Positions 17,502 through 26,498 of a stretch of DNA of 64,000 nucleotides are shown here, one piece after another. A model generated the notes under the pieces. The model was not told where the DNA came from, ran no database searches, and was given only the letters and a program-made list of their open reading frames with translations. Both the position numbers and the translations under genes were made by a program. The stretch comes from Halobellus litoreus (GTDB taxonomy: Archaea > Halobacteriota > Halobacteria > Halobacteriales > Haloferacaceae). Numbering within the stretch: position 1 is the first letter of the stretch; every line of letters starts with the position of its first letter. Location of the stretch: assembly GCF_024464595.1 (NCBI RefSeq), contig NZ_JANHAW010000001.1:1381083-1445082 (forward strand), written 5' to 3'.

Positions 17502-18266
17502 TTACTCGTGGTACGTCGGGGCGGCTTCCTCGACGACGGCCGTCGCGAGTTCCTCGAAGGTCGCGTTCGCGGGGACGACGTCGACCCGGATCCCGTATCC
17601 TTCGGCCGTCTCACGAGTCGGTGCGCCGATGACGCCGACGACGGCCCGGTTCAGGCCCGAGATGGCCTCCTCGCGGACGCCGCGCTCGGCGGCGGCGGCG
17701 AGAAAGTTCTCGACCGTGAGCGAGGAGGTGAAACAGACGGCGTCGAGTTCGCCGCCCGCGGCCATCACCGTCGACTGCCCGGCGCCCTCGGGACGGACGA
17801 GACGGTAGAGGACGGTCTCGTGGACGTCGGCACCGGCCTCACGGAGGCCGTCGAGGAGCACGTCGCTCCCGTGGTCGCTCCGAGCGACTTCGACGGACTC
17901 CCCGTCGACGTCGCCGTCGAGTGCGGCGACGAGGCCCGCGGAGGTGTACTCCTCGGGGACGACGTCGACCGTCCAGCCGGCGTCGCGGGCGGCGTCGGCG
18001 GTTCGCGGGCCGATGCAGGCGAGCGCCGCGTCGCCGGGCGTCCAGTCGGCCGCCGCGAGGAGTTCGACGCCGGTCTTGCTCGTCAGGACGACGACAGCGG
18101 GGTCGTCCGACGAGTCGGCACCGGTCTCGGGGACCGCGCCGGTGGGCTCGACCGCGAGCATCGGATCGGGGATCGGACTCGCGCCGAGGGAGTCCAGCAG
18201 TTCGACCGCGCGCGCCATCCGCTCGTCGTCCGGGCGGAAGACAGCCACGCGAACGTCTCGGGTCAC
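17502..18266 (-). CDS. hemD: Uroporphyrinogen-III synthase
   Basis: This 254-residue protein closes the linear tetrapyrrole hydroxymethylbilane with D-ring inversion to make uroporphyrinogen III, the branch point of haem, sirohaem and cobalamin. It has the two alternating alpha/beta subdomains of the family. Conserved VVVLTSKTGVELL, ACIGPRTADAARDAGW, ETVLYRLV, and AVCFTSSLTVENFL are visible. The GTG start overlaps the stop of cobA by 4 nt (GTGA), so it is translationally coupled as the last gene of hemC-cobA-hemD. Confidence 0.92.
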   Translation of the reverse strand: MTRDVRVAVFRPDDERMARAVELLDSLGASPIPDPMLAVEPTGAVPETGADSSDDPAVVVLTSKTGVELLAAADWTPGDAALACIGPRTADAARDAGWTVDVVPEEYTSAGLVAALDGDVDGESVEVARSDHGSDVLLDGLREAGADVHETVLYRLVRPEGAGQSTVMAAGGELDAVCFTSSLTVENFLAAAAERGVREEAISGLNRAVVGVIGAPTRETAEGYGIRVDVVPANATFEELATAVVEEAAPTYHE

Positions 18267-19090
18267 GCTTCGGACACCTCGGCAGTCCCGGTCCGGTTCC
18301 GCAGGAACTCGACGACGCGCTCCCGCGTCGCCGCCACGTCCCCGATCACGGTGATCGCGGGCGGTTCGATCCCCTCGCTGTCCCGGACGTCGACGATGGT
18401 GTCGAGCGTCCCGCTCGCGACGCGCATCTCGGGCCACGTCGCCCGCTCGACCAGCGCAACGGGCGTGTCCGGATCCATCCCGGCCTCTCGCAGCGCCGCG
18501 GTGTAGTCGGGCAGTTTGCCGACGCCCATCAGAACGACGAGGGTTCCGCCGGTCGCCGCGAGCGCCTCCCAGTTCACGGCTGACTCCTCCTTCGTGGGGT
18601 CCTCGTGGCCGGTGACGAACGAAACTGAGGAAGTGTGGTCGCGGTGCGTGACCGGGATGCCGGCCGTGCCGGGGCCGGCGATGGCGGAGGTGATCCCCGG
18701 CACGACCTCGAAGGGGATGCCCTCGCTGGCGAGGTGCTCCATCTCCTCGCCGCCCCGGCCGAAGACGAACGGGTCGCCGCCCTTCAGTCGGACCACGTCC
18801 TTCCCCTCGCGGGCGAGTTCGACCAGTCGTCGGTTCGTGTACTCCTGCGGCGTCCACTCGCCGCCGGCGCGCTTGCCGACGTCTTCGCGCTTCCCGTCGG
18901 GGATGGAATCGAGGATCTCGGGCCCGGGGAGTTTGTCGTGTAAGACCACGTCGGCCTCGTCGAGGAGGCGACGCGCCTTCACGGTCAGCAGTTCCGGGTC
19001 TCCGGGGCCGCTGCCGACGAGATAGACGGTGCCGACCGGGGCAGTGGAGTCCGTGTCGCTCGCGGGTTCGGTGGTGTCGCCGTCAGCCAT
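18263..19090 (-). CDS. cobA: Uroporphyrinogen-III C-methyltransferase
   Basis: This 275-residue SAM-dependent enzyme methylates C2 and C7 of uroporphyrinogen III to give precorrin-2, feeding sirohaem, cobalamin and the alternative haem route. VYLVGSGPGDPELLTVKA near the N-terminus is the P-loop-like SAM-binding motif; RLKGGDPFVFGRGGEE and VVPGITSAIAGPGTAGIPVTHR are the other signatures. The first 20 residues are an acidic extension. It begins 2 bp after hemC ends and overlaps hemD by 4 nt. Confidence 0.95.
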   Translation of the reverse strand: MADGDTTEPASDTDSTAPVGTVYLVGSGPGDPELLTVKARRLLDEADVVLHDKLPGPEILDSIPDGKREDVGKRAGGEWTPQEYTNRRLVELAREGKDVVRLKGGDPFVFGRGGEEMEHLASEGIPFEVVPGITSAIAGPGTAGIPVTHRDHTSSVSFVTGHEDPTKEESAVNWEALAATGGTLVVLMGVGKLPDYTAALREAGMDPDTPVALVERATWPEMRVASGTLDTIVDVRDSEGIEPPAITVIGDVAATRERVVEFLRNRTGTAEVSEA

Positions 19091-19092
19091 CG

Positions 19093-20223
19093 TCACTCCT
19101 CCGCGGCTTCGCGGGCCGCGGCTATCAGGTCGTCGGCCCCGCGGCCGGCGAGGTCGGCCGCGAACTCGGCGGCGGCGTTGGCGTGGTCGTCGACCGGGAG
19201 GTCGCGGCTCGCGGCCACCTCGTCCTCGCCGTCGCCGGAGAGCACGCGGGCGACCGTGTGCACGTACTCGCCCTGCAGTTTCGCGTGGACGCCGATCGGG
19301 GCGATGCACCCGCCGCCGAGCTCCGCCAGCACCGTTCGTTCGACGGTCGTCTCGACCCGGGTCCGCGGGTGATCGAGCGCCGAGCGGATCTCCTCGGTCG
19401 CGTCGCCGTCGGCGCGCGCGGTGACCGCGATGGCACCCTGTCCGGGCGCGGGGACGAACGTCGCGGGGTCGAGCCGCGCGTACTCGACGTGGTGCAAGAG
19501 GCCCGCGCGGCGGAGTCCCGCCTCCGCGAGGACGATGGCGTCGTACTCGACGTCGAGTTCGCGTTCGAGCGCGCGGCGTTCGATCTCGGCGAGGCCGTCG
19601 AACCACTCCTCGATCGACTGCTCGAAGTCCTCGGTCTCCCCGTCCGCCGCGGCTCCCTCGCTGTCTGCCGACTCCGAGGGGTTCTCGGCCCTCTCGTCGC
19701 GGTCGGCATCGACGCGGCGCTCGTGTTCGGCCTGCAGGTCGGGGGCCAGGAGCTTCTCGATCCGGGTGTCGACGTTGCCGCGGAGCGGTTCGACCGTCAG
19801 GTCCGGGCGCTCGGCGAGGAGCTGGGCCTTCCGGCGGAGCGACGAGGTGCCGACGACGGACCCCGACGGGAGGTCCGCCAGTTCGGTCCCGGTCGGGGTG
19901 AGAAGCAGGTCCGCCGCGGACGCGCGGTGGGGGACGCCGGCGACGACGAGGTCCGTCGGTCCCTCCGTAGGCATATCCTTCATCGAGTGGACCGCGGCGT
20001 CGACGTCGCCGTCGAGGACCTGCTCGTCGAGCGCGCGGACGAACGCGCCAGTCTTCCCGAGCCGGTGGATCAGTTCGTCCCTGATCTGATCGCCGCGCGT
20101 CTCGACCTCGACGAGTTCGACGTCGAACCGCCGGTCTTCGAGCGTCTCCCGAACGCTCGCCGCCTGCCGGAGCGCCAGATCCGAACTCCGGGTCGCCAAT
20201 CGGAGTGTGCCGCGAGTAGTCAT
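19093..20223 (-). CDS. hemC: Hydroxymethylbilane synthase
   Basis: This 376-residue porphobilinogen deaminase condenses four porphobilinogens. LATRSSDLALRQA, AVHSMKDMPTE, GTSSLRRKAQL and LRGNVDTRIEKL line the active site. The dipyrromethane cofactor would attach to Cys306 in LGGGCIAPIG. About 55 acidic residues (roughly 165-218) are inserted between domains 2 and 3 compared with bacterial enzymes of about 310 residues. The ATG at 20223 begins family-like sequence directly. It is the first gene of the hemC-cobA-hemD operon. Confidence 0.95.
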   Translation of the reverse strand: MTTRGTLRLATRSSDLALRQAASVRETLEDRRFDVELVEVETRGDQIRDELIHRLGKTGAFVRALDEQVLDGDVDAAVHSMKDMPTEGPTDLVVAGVPHRASAADLLLTPTGTELADLPSGSVVGTSSLRRKAQLLAERPDLTVEPLRGNVDTRIEKLLAPDLQAEHERRVDADRDERAENPSESADSEGAAADGETEDFEQSIEEWFDGLAEIERRALERELDVEYDAIVLAEAGLRRAGLLHHVEYARLDPATFVPAPGQGAIAVTARADGDATEEIRSALDHPRTRVETTVERTVLAELGGGCIAPIGVHAKLQGEYVHTVARVLSGDGEDEVAASRDLPVDDHANAAAEFAADLAGRGADDLIAAAREAAEE

Positions 20224-20342
20224 TGCCGTGACCTCGGCGGCCACGGGTGAAAAGGCCACCACTTCGGTCCCGGTGAGGTCCGACAAAGGCGACGGCCACG
20301 ACCACCGAAACGCACTCACGCCCCCGCTCCATCGCTACCGAC

Positions 20343-20759
20343 GTGTCCATCGCTGCCCGCGTCGCGGACGAGATCGGCGAGTTCCTCCACGTCGCCGTGC
20401 TCTGGTTCCTGCTCAACTCGGCGGCCGCGCCCGTGAACGTCGTCGTCTCCGCGCTCCCGTTTCCGCTGGAGCGGCGGCTCTGGCACGCCGCCGTCCTGTC
20501 GGCGGTCGGCGTCGGCGTCGTCCGGTACTACGACCCCTCCTGGGAACTGGTCCGGGGGTTCGTCGTCGGCGTCGCGACGACGGCGACGTTCGCGTCGCTG
20601 TACGTCTTTTCGGGGCTGAGTCGCGCCGTCGTCGAAGGCGGGTCCTGGCTCGCGGTCGCCGCAGTCGCCGGGTTCTGGGTCGTCGGGGTCGCCGTCGGCG
20701 TCGCGCTTGCGCATCCGCTGACCTGGCGGCGGTTACGGACGTCCGTCGCCGTCGAGTGA
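20343..20759 (+). CDS. Four-helix membrane protein, unknown
   Basis: This 138-residue protein has four hydrophobic segments at about residues 15-37, 45-60, 70-92 and 100-123 and a basic C-terminal end. I do not recognise the family. The GTG start at 20343 is the first in frame after the divergent hemC promoter region. It runs toward the minus-strand gene at 20787, leaving only 27 bp between the stop codons. Confidence 0.7.
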   Translation: MSIAARVADEIGEFLHVAVLWFLLNSAAAPVNVVVSALPFPLERRLWHAAVLSAVGVGVVRYYDPSWELVRGFVVGVATTATFASLYVFSGLSRAVVEGGSWLAVAAVAGFWVVGVAVGVALAHPLTWRRLRTSVAVE

Positions 20760-20786
20760 CGAGCGAGGCCGGATCGGGGGGGTCGC

Positions 20787-21497
20787 TTAGGGCGTCCCGA
20801 CCGCGACGTGCCGCTTGTACAGGTAGTACAGCGCGAGCACGATGCTGAGTGTGAAGGCGCTGAGGACCTCCGTCGCGAGGGCGGCCAACCCCCAGACGAG
20901 CGGGTCGGGCGACCACGACGCGTCCGACTCGGCGATCGCCCGCGCGTCGACGTACGTCGCGATCGGATACATCACCGAGAGCACGAGGCCCAGGAGCCCC
21001 ACGATCGGGACGACGACGAAGGCCCCGAAGATGGTGACGATCCCTCCGGTGAGAAAGAGGTCGAAGAGGAACGCGCCGATAAACAGCACGGCGAGCAAGC
21101 CCCCGAGGGCGACGTAGAGCGGAATCGCGGCGATCCAGTACCACCAGCGCGAGTCGACGCTCGCGCGGGGAAGCAAGTCGCCGATCGGGTCGTCGAAGTC
21201 CCCGCCCTTCGTGTCGGTCTCGCCCGTCGCGGGACCGGTTCCCGCCGTCGGCGACGCAGCCGTCGCCGGACCGCCGGATTCCGGTTCTGTCGTCCCCGTT
21301 TCCGCGGTCTCCGAGCGGCTGGTCGAGGGGTCGAACTCCTCGGTCGGCACACCGGAGTCGTCGCTGCTCCCGTCGGGGCCTCCTCCGGGGTCGAGTGACT
21401 CCGGGTCGCCGTGGTCGGGAGATTCCGAGTCGTCGCGGTCCGAGGACTCCGAATCGCCGTCGTCGGCCGTCGAATCGTCGCGTGGAGGGCTGTCCAT
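20787..21497 (-). CDS. Acidic-tailed membrane protein, unknown
   Basis: This 236-residue protein begins with about 105 residues of Asp/Ser/Glu/Gly-rich low-complexity sequence, then has three or four hydrophobic segments (WWYWIAAIPLYVALGGLLAVL, an adjoining valine-rich pair, and VLSAFTLSIVLALYYL). The last eight residues are cytoplasmic-like and positive. GGAGGT precedes the ATG at 21497. I do not recognise a family; the disordered acidic head may be a halophilic adaptation or an interaction tail. Confidence 0.75.
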   Translation of the reverse strand: MDSPPRDDSTADDGDSESSDRDDSESPDHGDPESLDPGGGPDGSSDDSGVPTEEFDPSTSRSETAETGTTEPESGGPATAASPTAGTGPATGETDTKGGDFDDPIGDLLPRASVDSRWWYWIAAIPLYVALGGLLAVLFIGAFLFDLFLTGGIVTIFGAFVVVPIVGLLGLVLSVMYPIATYVDARAIAESDASWSPDPLVWGLAALATEVLSAFTLSIVLALYYLYKRHVAVGTP

Positions 21498-21573
21498 ACC
21501 TCCTCGTTCGCCGCTATCGTACAAAAAATCGGGGGCGAGCGCGGACCGCGAGCCGCTGTGTCGCGGACGACGC

Positions 21574-22929
21574 TTACAACGCTTCCTTGTACGCTTCGAG
21601 CGTCTCCTCGACGTCCTCGTCGGTGTGGGCGTAGGAGACGAACTGCGACTCGAACTGGTTCGCGGTGAGGAAGATTCCCCGATCCTTCATCTCCTGCCAG
21701 AAGAGCCGCTCCCAGCGCTCCGTCTCGGCGTTCGCGACGTCGGCGCCGGTCTTCGGGCAGTGATCGTACCGCGCGCACGACTCGTCCTGTCTGCAACCGG
21801 CGTCGCAGACGTGGCGGTCACCGGCGTCGCCGTCGCCTCCGGCCGGGCCCTCGCGCGTGAAGACGGTCTTGAACATCGAGTCGGTGCCGACGACCGTGTA
21901 GGCGGGAGCCTGGTCGGCGACGATGTCGGAGATCCCCTCGCGGAGGCGCTCGCCGAGGCGGTTCACGTGCCCGTAGACGTCGTTCTCGGCGGCGTATTTG
22001 AGGTTCTCGTAGCCCGCCGCCATCGTCACCGGGTGCCCGGAGAAGGTGCCGGACTGGAAGACGTCGCCCGCGGGCGTGAACTCCTCGAGGATCTCCGCCT
22101 TCCCGCCGATCGCGCCGACCGGGAAGCCGCCGCCCACAATCTTGCCGAACGTCGTCACGTCGGGCGTGACGCCGAACTTGCCCTGCGCGCACTGGAGGCC
22201 GCCGACGCGGAAGCCCGTGATGACCTCGTCGAAGATCAACAGCGCGCCGTGGTTCTCGGTCAGCTCGCGGAGCCGCTCGTGGTAGCCGTCGACCGGCATC
22301 ACGATCCCCGTGTTGGCGAGGATCGGTTCGGTGAGCACCGCCGCGATCTCGTCGCCGTGCTCCTCGAAGACGCGCTCGGCGGCCTCGACGTCGTTGAACG
22401 GCACGGGGATCGTGTGTTCGGCGAACGACGAGGGGATGCCGGGAGAACTCGGCTCCGCGTGCTCGTATTCCCCCTCGACGAGCGTCGACTCCTGCGCGCC
22501 GTGGTAGCCGCCCTGCATCACGACGATCTTGTCGCGGCCGGTGTAGCCGCGGGCGAGCCGGACCGCCGAGACGGTCGCCTCGGTCCCGGAGTTGACGAAG
22601 CGGGTCATCTCGACGGAGGGGACGTGACGGGCGACGAACTCCGCGAGTTCGACCTCGACCTCCGTCGGCGCGCCGTACATCGGCCCGTCGGCGGCGTGCG
22701 ACTGCACCGCCGCCCGCACCGGTTCCGGCATATCGTGGCCGTACAGCAGCGGTCCGTAGCCCATCACGTAGTCGAGGTACCGGTTGCCGTCGGCGTCGAC
22801 GACGTGCGCGCCGTCGCCCCGCTCGATGAAGAACGGGTACGGGCGCGTCGCCCGGACCGAGGAGTTGACGCCGCCGGGGATCACCGAGAGCGCTCTGTCG
22901 TACAGCGCCCGCGACTCGTCGTGTCTCAT
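21574..22929 (-). CDS. hemL: Glutamate-1-semialdehyde 2,1-aminomutase
   Basis: This 451-residue PLP enzyme makes 5-aminolevulinate, the tetrapyrrole precursor, from glutamate-1-semialdehyde. The Schiff-base lysine is Lys263 in [28 protein letters not shown] and [11 protein letters not shown] are the cofactor-binding signatures. An insertion at about residues 362-400 carries four cysteines, Cys375, 379, 385 and 391, in a CX3CX5CX5C array not present in bacterial enzymes, which may bind zinc or an iron-sulfur cluster. The ATG at 22929 starts the family-like [20 protein letters not shown]. Confidence 0.95.
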   Translation of the reverse strand: MRHDESRALYDRALSVIPGGVNSSVRATRPYPFFIERGDGAHVVDADGNRYLDYVMGYGPLLYGHDMPEPVRAAVQSHAADGPMYGAPTEVEVELAEFVARHVPSVEMTRFVNSGTEATVSAVRLARGYTGRDKIVVMQGGYHGAQESTLVEGEYEHAEPSSPGIPSSFAEHTIPVPFNDVEAAERVFEEHGDEIAAVLTEPILANTGIVMPVDGYHERLRELTENHGALLIFDEVITGFRVGGLQCAQGKFGVTPDVTTFGKIVGGGFPVGAIGGKAEILEEFTPAGDVFQSGTFSGHPVTMAAGYENLKYAAENDVYGHVNRLGERLREGISDIVADQAPAYTVVGTDSMFKTVFTREGPAGGDGDAGDRHVCDAGCRQDESCARYDHCPKTGADVANAETERWERLFWQEMKDRGIFLTANQFESQFVSYAHTDEDVEETLEAYKEAL

Positions 22930-22992
22930 ACGCGTTGCTTCGGCCGGGGCGTGCAAAATCCTTGTCGCTTCCGGGGACGAGGCGACGGCCGA

Positions 22993-23787
22993 TCACTCGC
23001 CGCGGAGCCACGTCAGGGACGAGGCACCGGCGGCGTCCCCGGGTTCGTCATCGCCCGACACCGAGTCGTCCGGGCTCGCTCCGGGCGAGTCGGCATCGCC
23101 CGCGCGGTCGTCGAACCGATCGGCGAGGAGGAGCGCGAGCGAGTCGTTCAACGCGTGGATCGCGATGAGCGCGGGCAGCGATCGGAACCAGAGGTACAGG
23201 AGCGTCATCACGAGCGCCGGTTGTGCGATCCGGGCGATCGCGTCGCGGTCCCAGGTGTCGCCGGCGTGACCGACCACGAAGGCGGCGGCGGAGAGGCCGC
23301 CCGCCAGCGGGACGCTCCCGGTGAGCGAGAGCAGCCGTTCGAGCGCGTAGCCGTGGAAGGCGGTCTCCTCGGTCGCCCCGGCGGTGACCGCGACGAACAG
23401 GCGCTCGGGGGTCGAGAGCGACGTGAAGGAGCCGATCCCGGCCGCGAGGCTCTCGCCGCCGTCCCCCACGCGCGCCCAGAGCGGTGCCGTGAGAACGTGC
23501 GACCCGGTCAGGACGCCGAACCCGACGAGCACCTGTCCGAGGAGCGCCGACGGCGACGCGATCCGCCAGCCGATCGAGGAGAGGGAGTTGCCCTCGGCGG
23601 CGACGACGAGCAGTAACATCGCCGGGACGGCCCACTTCCAGGCGTGTTCGCGCAGGTCGACCGAACGTGGGCCGGCCCCGGCCGCGGGGCTCTCAATAGT
23701 ATTGACGGCTCGGCGCGTCCGATCGAGGACCGCGAATCCGACGAGAGCGACGAGCAGTCCGACCGCGGTGACCGGCGTCAGCTGCAC
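22993..23787 (-). CDS. CPBP intramembrane metalloprotease-like protein
   Basis: This 264-residue protein has about seven hydrophobic segments and a CPBP (Abi/Rce1-type) core at roughly residues 80-220. The first motif is EETAFHGYALERL, with Glu140-Glu141 but His145 where the family normally has Arg. The second is GHAGD with His174, and the third IHALND with His211 and Asn214. The substitution leaves the glutamates and histidines that form the active site, so activity is possible. Its substrate is unknown. A 45-residue acidic tail follows. Confidence 0.8.
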   Translation of the reverse strand: MQLTPVTAVGLLVALVGFAVLDRTRRAVNTIESPAAGAGPRSVDLREHAWKWAVPAMLLLVVAAEGNSLSSIGWRIASPSALLGQVLVGFGVLTGSHVLTAPLWARVGDGGESLAAGIGSFTSLSTPERLFVAVTAGATEETAFHGYALERLLSLTGSVPLAGGLSAAAFVVGHAGDTWDRDAIARIAQPALVMTLLYLWFRSLPALIAIHALNDSLALLLADRFDDRAGDADSPGASPDDSVSGDDEPGDAAGASSLTWLRGE

Positions 23788-23874
23788 ACCGCAACTGCGA
23801 GGACCGGCGGTCTTTGCTCTTTCTCTCCGCGGCGGCGTGGTGGAAGAAGAGTCGCACCGACCGGAAAGGGCGTC

Positions 23875-24264
23875 CTACACCGCGTCGGGACCGCTCTTGT
23901 CGGTGCGGATCTGCCGCGCCGATTCGACGGGGAGGACGAACACCTTGCCGTCGCCTTTCTCGCCCGTGCGGGCGGACTCGGCGATCGCGTCGACGACCTC
24001 CTGTGCGGGGATGTCGGCGACGACGCACTCGATCTTCACCTTCTGGTGGAGATCGACCGTGTACTCCTCCCCGCGCCACTGCCCCTTCTTCGCCGGCTGA
24101 GAGCCCCGCCCCGAGACGTTCGTCACCGTCAGCGACGGCGCCCCCGCCTCCGCGAGCCCCTGTTTGACGTCGGAGAGCTTGTCCGGGCGGATGTACGCCA
24201 TCACCATCTTGATCTCCGCGTCGCTGCCGCCAGTCGATTCGTCGGTCGAGGTGGTATCGCTCAT
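23875..24264 (-). CDS. glnK: P-II nitrogen regulator GlnK, copy 1
   Basis: This 129-residue P-II protein senses 2-oxoglutarate and ATP/ADP and blocks its ammonium channel when nitrogen is plentiful. [12 protein letters not shown] starts the fold after an 18-residue acidic leader; the T-loop is [21 protein letters not shown] with Tyr68, and [17 protein letters not shown] is the C-terminal signature. Its ATG overlaps the stop of amtB by 4 nt. The core is nearly identical to copy 2 at 26133, suggesting recent duplication or gene conversion. Confidence 0.95.
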   Translation of the reverse strand: MSDTTSTDESTGGSDAEIKMVMAYIRPDKLSDVKQGLAEAGAPSLTVTNVSGRGSQPAKKGQWRGEEYTVDLHQKVKIECVVADIPAQEVVDAIAESARTGEKGDGKVFVLPVESARQIRTDKSGPDAV

Positions 24265-25697
24265 AATTCAGTCTCCGTGTCGTCATCGGTAGCAGTTTCG
24301 GCACGCGAGTCGCTGCGGGCGCGGATCGCCTCACCGTCCGAGCGGACCGTTCCGCCGTCCGGGCGGATCGTCCCGCCGTCGACGCGGGCGCCGGATTCGT
24401 CCGGGCGCCCGAACTCGGGGTAGGTGTCGACGCCGTGCTCGGAGGAGTCGAGGCCTTCGAGCTCGTGGTCGTGCGAGACGCGCGCCTGACCCGCGGCGCG
24501 GAACGCGCCGAAGACGAGCGCGGTCGCCGCGAACGTCCACAGGGAGATGACGGCGACGCCGACGACCTGCGGGATCGCCAGCGAGAGCAGCGACGCGTTG
24601 CCGTTCCAGAACGCCGTCGCGGCGAACGGGTACGCCAGCGCCCCGAGGACGCCCGCGGAGCCGTGCACCGGGAAGACAGCGCAGACGTCGTCGATCTTGA
24701 GGCGCTTCTCGACGAACTCGAAGACGATCGGGAGCTGCGCCCCGGCCAGCAGGCCGATGGCGATCGCGCCGGGCCAGACGATGACGTCGGTGACGGAGGT
24801 GACGCCGACGAGGCCGGCCAGCAGGCCGTTAGCCACGTAGAGCGTGTCGACCTTGCCGGTCTTGTAGGTCGCGACCGCCGCGGCACCGATCGCGCCGGCG
24901 GCCATCCCGAGCGTCGTCACGAGCGCGACGCGCCCGACGGTCGAGAAGGAGCCGAGGACGACCTCGCCGGACTCAGACAGCGCGAGCGGCGACGCCGAGG
25001 TCCCGACGTTGAAGCCGTACCAGCCGAACGCCAGGATGAGCGTCCCGAGGACGGCGAACGTCATCGAGTGGCCGGGGATGACGTTCACGCTGCCGTCGTC
25101 GTTGAAGCGGTTCATCCGCGGCCCGATGATCCACGCGGCGGTGAGGCCGGCGATGCCGCCCATCGCGTGGACGATCACGCCGCCCGCGAAGTCGTAGAAC
25201 CCGAGGGCGTCGAGGAAGCCGCCGCCCCAGGTGAAGCCGGTGACGACCGGGTAGATGACCCCGGCGAGCAGGATCGTGTAACCCACGTACGCGCGGAGTT
25301 TCGCGCGGCCGGCGACGGCCCCGGAGACGATCGTCGCGGCTGTCATCGCGAACACCGCGCCGAAGAGCCAACTGACCCAGGCTCCGGCGGACCCGGCGTC
25401 TGGCGCGTAGAGGTCCGCGAACGCGCCGGCGATCGAGTAGGATCCGCCGCCGGTCGCGCCGCCGACGATCGTCGAGATCGCCGCGCCGACGAGGAAGAAC
25501 ACGATCACGCCGACGCTCCAGGTCAGCAGGTTCTTCGTCAACTGGTTCGCGACGTTCTTCGAGCGGACCTGCCCCGCTTCGAGCATCGCGAACCCGGCGT
25601 GCATGAAGAAGATCAGGAACGTGACCGTCAGGACCCACATCATGTTCACGCCCTCGACGACCGCGGACAGGTCGGACTGCAGCGCTGCGCTCAACAT
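24261..25697 (-). CDS. amtB: Ammonium transporter Amt, copy 1
   Basis: This 478-residue channel protein imports ammonium. Eleven membrane segments are visible, opening with [57 protein letters not shown] and [14 protein letters not shown] hold the conserved pore histidines and lining residues. The start MLSAALQSD at 25697 has GAGGGG upstream and removes a poorly conserved 35-residue extension. The C-terminal tail of about 70 residues is long, acidic and repetitive ([15 protein letters not shown]). It overlaps glnK, giving a classical amtB-glnK unit. Confidence 0.95.
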   Translation of the reverse strand: MLSAALQSDLSAVVEGVNMMWVLTVTFLIFFMHAGFAMLEAGQVRSKNVANQLTKNLLTWSVGVIVFFLVGAAISTIVGGATGGGSYSIAGAFADLYAPDAGSAGAWVSWLFGAVFAMTAATIVSGAVAGRAKLRAYVGYTILLAGVIYPVVTGFTWGGGFLDALGFYDFAGGVIVHAMGGIAGLTAAWIIGPRMNRFNDDGSVNVIPGHSMTFAVLGTLILAFGWYGFNVGTSASPLALSESGEVVLGSFSTVGRVALVTTLGMAAGAIGAAAVATYKTGKVDTLYVANGLLAGLVGVTSVTDVIVWPGAIAIGLLAGAQLPIVFEFVEKRLKIDDVCAVFPVHGSAGVLGALAYPFAATAFWNGNASLLSLAIPQVVGVAVISLWTFAATALVFGAFRAAGQARVSHDHELEGLDSSEHGVDTYPEFGRPDESGARVDGGTIRPDGGTVRSDGEAIRARSDSRAETATDDDTETEL

Positions 25698-26132
25698 ACG
25701 ATACCCCTCGTGAGTGGTGCTCCGAATTGGCTTGGACGTTCGTACATCGTTTGGTGGTTTTAGGTTGGATTCGTTTTGCGAATCTCGATAGATTCTATTC
25801 ACATAGAGTATTAAAACACTTATCGTTTATATTGTAAAATTTTTCTCGAATATTCACACGTCTGTCAAAATTACTATGGAATTAAAGGAATATAAGGACG
25901 TAACGTCGAAAGGAGACGGACAAATGTTGCCGAACTTCTCGACGAATATAGTATTGAATATCTGATAGGAAGCGGGAAAACGGTGGCGCGCAGCGACCGC
26001 GCGCGATCGGCCACGGGGGTTGGGGCCGGCGGCAAGCAGGGTAGCGAAGGAAGGAAACGCAGACGAAGAGAAGTCGATCCGTCGCGGACGAGAACCGCGG
26101 GAGTCAGTGCGGCCGAGTGAGTCAGCGAGGGC
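25698..26132. other. amtB copy 1 promoter region
   Basis: No gene is seen. The right-hand side upstream of amtB (25790-25960) is very AT-rich; ATTAAAA at 25809-25815 is the best TATA candidate on the minus strand, giving a leader of about 90 nt. That leader contains a motif shared with amtB copy 2, at 25713-25728. The rest lies downstream of glnK copy 2. Confidence 0.5.
25713..25728 (-). promoter_or_regulatory. Shared amtB leader motif, copy 1
   Basis: On the minus strand the sequence reads AATTCGGAGCACCACT, 15 bp before the ATG of amtB. It matches 15 of 16 bases of the motif at 27913-27928 upstream of the other amtB, while the surrounding leader sequences differ. It may be a nitrogen-responsive operator or leader RNA element. 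Confidence 0.55.
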
Positions 26133-26498
26133 CTACACGGCGTCGGGGCCGGTCGTCGAGGTGCGGATCTGACAGGCCGACTCGACGGGGAGGACGAATA
26201 TCTTCCCGTCGCCGGGTTCCCCGGTGTTGGCGCCGTCCTGAATCGCGTCGACGACCTCCTGGGCGGGGATGTCGGCGACGACGCACTCGATCTTCACCTT
26301 CTGGTGGAGATCGACCGTGTACTCCTCTCCGCGCCACTGTCCCTTCTTCGCCGGCTGAGAGCCCCGCCCCGAGACGTTCGTCACCGTCAGCGACGGCGCG
26401 CCCGCCTCCGCGAGTGACTGCTTCACGTCGCCGAGTTTGTCGGGACGGATGTACGCCATCACCATCTTGATCCCGGTGTCGTCTGCGGAGTCACTCAT
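26133..26498 (-). CDS. glnK: P-II nitrogen regulator GlnK, copy 2
   Basis: This 121-residue P-II protein has [12 protein letters not shown], the T-loop [16 protein letters not shown] with Tyr60, and [17 protein letters not shown]. From there to about residue 100 it is almost the same as copy 1; differences are concentrated in the N-terminal leader and in the last segment ([14 protein letters not shown] against [14 protein letters not shown]). Its start overlaps the end of amtB copy 2 by 8 nt. Confidence 0.95.
   Translation of the reverse strand: MSDSADDTGIKMVMAYIRPDKLGDVKQSLAEAGAPSLTVTNVSGRGSQPAKKGQWRGEEYTVDLHQKVKIECVVADIPAQEVVDAIQDGANTGEPGDGKIFVLPVESACQIRTSTTGPDAV

Noticed and set aside
21211-23616. 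801-codon plus-strand frame
   Set aside because: It runs antisense through hemL and the CPBP gene, both of which have clear catalytic motifs.
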